A model generated the notes under the pieces. The model saw nothing but the letters and a program-made list of their open reading frames with translations. It searched no databases and was not told the DNA's origin. A stretch of DNA of 14,051 nucleotides, taken from assembly GCA_050012495.1 (NCBI GenBank), contig JBEKHB010000165.1, positions 1 to 14,051 of the forward strand, given 5' to 3'. Of the stretch, positions 12,136 to 14,051 are shown piece by piece. This DNA is from BOG-1155 sp050012495. GTDB lineage: Bacteria > Desulfobacterota > Syntrophorhabdia > Syntrophorhabdales > WCHB1-27. A program made the translations under genes and the position numbers. The first letter of the stretch is position 1. Each line of letters opens with the position of its first letter.

Positions 12136-14051
12136 GTGTGACATAGAAAAGAATCGTAAGGAAGTCAGCCGATGGTCCGAATACGATCAACCTTGCGTAG
12201 AGCCGACAGGAGAGGTGCGCCGTGAGAAAAGCCGATATGGCTAATCTGTTGAAATTGTTATGAACGAACTTTTTGCTTGACAGGAGGGATATAGGATGTC
12301 CCGAGAGCGCCGATGAAAACCGGCGAGGTGTCGTGAATGAAAGAGTCATACGGTGAAGGCATAGCGGGCCACATCGGGTATTGAACCGCGAAATCCTATT
12401 AAAGTTCAGGGAGCCGACGTGGTGGGACAGAGCGGAAGGCAACAGCGGATGCATCGTGATCGCAAGAGGCATCCGCTCCCTGCGCGGTCGTAGACCCCGC
12501 AGCACGTACGGAAACACCTTGCGCGGGAATCGGGAGATCCCACGATTGCCTTCGGAAGAGAGAACCTGAAGGCCGCATCGGGAAGTCCAAGGACAAAAGC
12601 CGATGATGGACGACCGTGGGAAGTCGCACAACTCCATAGTACCTGAGAAGTCCCCGAACAAAGATCAGTCTGCGGAGGGGATGGAGGGAAGGGAGTTGGC
12701 CAAAGGGAAGACGCTTGAGCAAAACACGCCCCGGACGCAGGGCCGGGACGGCGTGCAAAGTGCGCTTGAGCGGATACGGGAAGCGGCACAGAAGGATAGG
12801 AGGCTACGGTTCACTGCGCTTTTCCACCATGTCTATTCAGTGGAACAGTTGAGGAAGAGTTACTTTGACCTCAAACGCAACGCGGCCCCGGGTATAGACG
12901 GGGAGACATGGCGTCGCTACGGAGAGAGATTGGAAGAGCATCTCCGGGACCTCTCCGGGCGGCTGAAAAGAGGGGCGTACCGGGCGAGGCCCGTCGTCAG
13001 GGCGTATATTCCCAAGGCGGATGGCCGGAAAAGACCGATCGGACTTCCGGTGCTGGAAGATAAGATCGTTCAGAGGGCTGCCGTCGAGGTAATGAACGCC
13101 ATCTACGAAGGGGACTTTCTCGGGTTCTCCTACGGGTTCCGGCCGGGGCGCAGCGCCCATCAGGCGCTGGATATACTCTCGGTGGGAGTCATGACGCGAA
13201 AGGTGAACTGGGTGCTCGACGCAGACATCCGGGGGTTCTTCGACGCCCTTGACCACGGATGGCTGGTAAAATGTATCGAGCGCCGCATCGGGGACCGGCG
13301 CATCATCCGTCTCATCCAGAAATGGCTGAAGGCCGGTGTGCTGGAAGAAGGGAGATGGACGCAGAGTGAGGCGGGTACGGTTCAGGGCGGCAGCGTCAGT
13401 CCGCTCCTGGCCAATATTTACCTCTACTATGTGTTCGACCAGTGGGTTCACCAATGGAGGAAGAAGCAGGCAAAGGGCGACGTGATCGTCGTCCGTTACG
13501 GCGACGACTTCATTGTGGGATTCCAGTATCGTTATGAGGCACAGCGGCTCCTGACCGACCTCACTCAACGGTTTGGTCGCTTCGGGTTGGAACTCCATCC
13601 GGACAAGACAAGGGTGCTGGAGTTTGGCCGGTTTGCGAGGGAAGATCGGAGCCGCCGCAAAGAAGGGAAACCGGAGACATTCAACTTCCTGGGGTTCACG
13701 CATATCTGCGGGTTGACCCGGAAAGGGAAGTTTACGGTCCTTCGGAAAACGATGCGCACGAGGCGGCAGGCGAAGCTCAAAGAAGTGTATCAGGAGATGA
13801 AGCGACGCATGCATGATGCTATTCCGGAGCAGGGCGCGTACCTTCGGGCCGTGGTGGGAGGGCACATCCGCTATTACGGAGTGCCTATGAACAGCCATTC
13901 CATATCAGGGTTCCGCAAGGAGGTCTGCCGGTTGTGGTGGAAAGCCCTCAAACGGCGGAGCCACAAACACCGGCTGCCCTGGGAACGGATGAAACGTCTC
14001 GTGGACAGGTGGCTTCCCCTCGCCCGTGTCTGCCATCCTTATCCTCTCGTG
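12136..14051 (+). mobile_element. Group II intron, 5' and ORF part (3' end outside window)
   Basis: A structured RNA leader of about 465 nt precedes a reverse transcriptase ORF. The best 5' boundary is GTGTG at 12136-12140, matching GUGYG, with a TACGAT/ATCGTA stem soon after (12153-12158/12182-12187). GTGCG at 12215 is an alternative, but the AAAAGCCGATATGGC stretch after it resembles an interior domain I segment. Further stems: CGCCG/CGGCG (12308-12312/12321-12325), a 9-bp AGCGGATGC/GCATCCGCT (12444-12452/12469-12477), and CTGCG-GGTC/GACC-CGCAG (12480-12502). Domains V and VI should lie past the right edge. I could not identify EBS/IBS pairs. Confidence 0.8.
12603..14051 (+). CDS. ltrA: Group II intron reverse transcriptase/maturase, 3' partial
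   Basis: The frame stays open from ATG 12603 to the window end, 483 codons with no stop. ATG 12603 has AAGGA 9 nt upstream; the adjacent ATG 12606 is an alternative. RT motifs: A95-PGID, YIPKADGRKRPIGLPVLEDK, FRPGRSAHQAL, D206-ADIRGFFD (motif A aspartate), Q261-GGSVSPLLANIYL and the catalytic box Y299-GDD. Domain X (maturase) covers about residues 360-460 (FNFLGFTH, HIRYYGVP). No HNH endonuclease is visible yet. The last residues, WLPLARVCHPYPLV, are near the family's usual end, so probably only about 15-30 residues are missing. It splices the intron and mediates retrohoming. YGDD in place of the commoner YADD is a mild variation. The gene appears intact rather than degraded. Confidence 0.93.
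   Translation, partial: MMDDRGKSHNSIVPEKSPNKDQSAEGMEGRELAKGKTLEQNTPRTQGRDGVQSALERIREAAQKDRRLRFTALFHHVYSVEQLRKSYFDLKRNAAPGIDGETWRRYGERLEEHLRDLSGRLKRGAYRARPVVRAYIPKADGRKRPIGLPVLEDKIVQRAAVEVMNAIYEGDFLGFSYGFRPGRSAHQALDILSVGVMTRKVNWVLDADIRGFFDALDHGWLVKCIERRIGDRRIIRLIQKWLKAGVLEEGRWTQSEAGTVQGGSVSPLLANIYLYYVFDQWVHQWRKKQAKGDVIVVRYGDDFIVGFQYRYEAQRLLTDLTQRFGRFGLELHPDKTRVLEFGRFAREDRSRRKEGKPETFNFLGFTHICGLTRKGKFTVLRKTMRTRRQAKLKEVYQEMKRRMHDAIPEQGAYLRAVVGGHIRYYGVPMNSHSISGFRKEVCRLWWKALKRRSHKHRLPWERMKRLVDRWLPLARVCHPYPLV

Noticed and set aside
12110..12661. Minus-strand 183-codon frame over the intron leader
   Set aside because: It lies in structured intron RNA and has no domain.
12837..13898. Minus-strand 353-codon open frame
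   Set aside because: It is antisense to the reverse transcriptase, whose motifs (QGGS, YGDD) are clear on the plus strand.
1..14051. CRISPR array
   Set aside because: The only regular short repeats (13-bp and 27-bp periods) have no spacers of CRISPR length and no cas gene is present.

Overview
The window reads as part of an anaerobic aromatic- or carboxylic-acid catabolic locus from a strict anaerobe, most likely a syntrophic or sulfate-reducing Desulfobacterota lineage of the Syntrophorhabdus type. That assignment is an inference from gene content: TRAP uptake, CoA ligation and a CoA-reductase-like molybdenum enzyme. No rRNA or tRNA gene is present to confirm it.

Layout. Positions 1-730 are a gene-poor flank with two compact repeat arrays (a 13-bp tandem repeat and a duplicated 20-mer next to a run of ten C) and a short open remnant; this looks like mobile-element debris. 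A TetR-family regulator follows (731-1354), with operator-like dyads around its promoter and again upstream of the next gene. Then comes a same-strand gene series: a TRAP transporter (dctP 1568-2593, dctQ 2809-3294, dctM 3287-4588), a three-gene molybdenum hydroxylase (2Fe-2S small subunit 4690-5220, Mo large subunit 5229-7532, FAD/Fe-S subunit 7529-9919) and an AMP-forming acyl/aryl-CoA ligase (10115-11722). Behind the ligase is a patch of broken beta-oxidation-like coding sequence, a 12-bp perfect inverted repeat, and a group II intron whose reverse transcriptase/maturase runs off the right edge.

How it may work together. DctPQM would import a carboxylate, the ligase would make its CoA thioester, and the Mo enzyme would hydroxylate or reductively dehydroxylate the ring. 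The TetR protein probably represses the set until a pathway CoA ester or acid appears. This order is inferred; the substrate cannot be read from the sequence.

The outstanding feature is the 796-residue FAD subunit. It starts and ends as a CoxM/HcrB-type FAD protein, but a whole GltD/NfnL-like NAD(P)H-flavin-iron-sulfur oxidoreductase of about 475 residues is inserted inside it. The insertion falls exactly in the loop that carries the extra [4Fe-4S] cluster of 4-hydroxybenzoyl-CoA reductase, so three presumed cluster cysteines (C122, C137, C145) are separated from the fourth (C635). This would hard-wire the Mo enzyme to a pyridine-nucleotide or flavin electron module, a plausible solution for driving a low-potential reduction in a fermenting or syntrophic cell.
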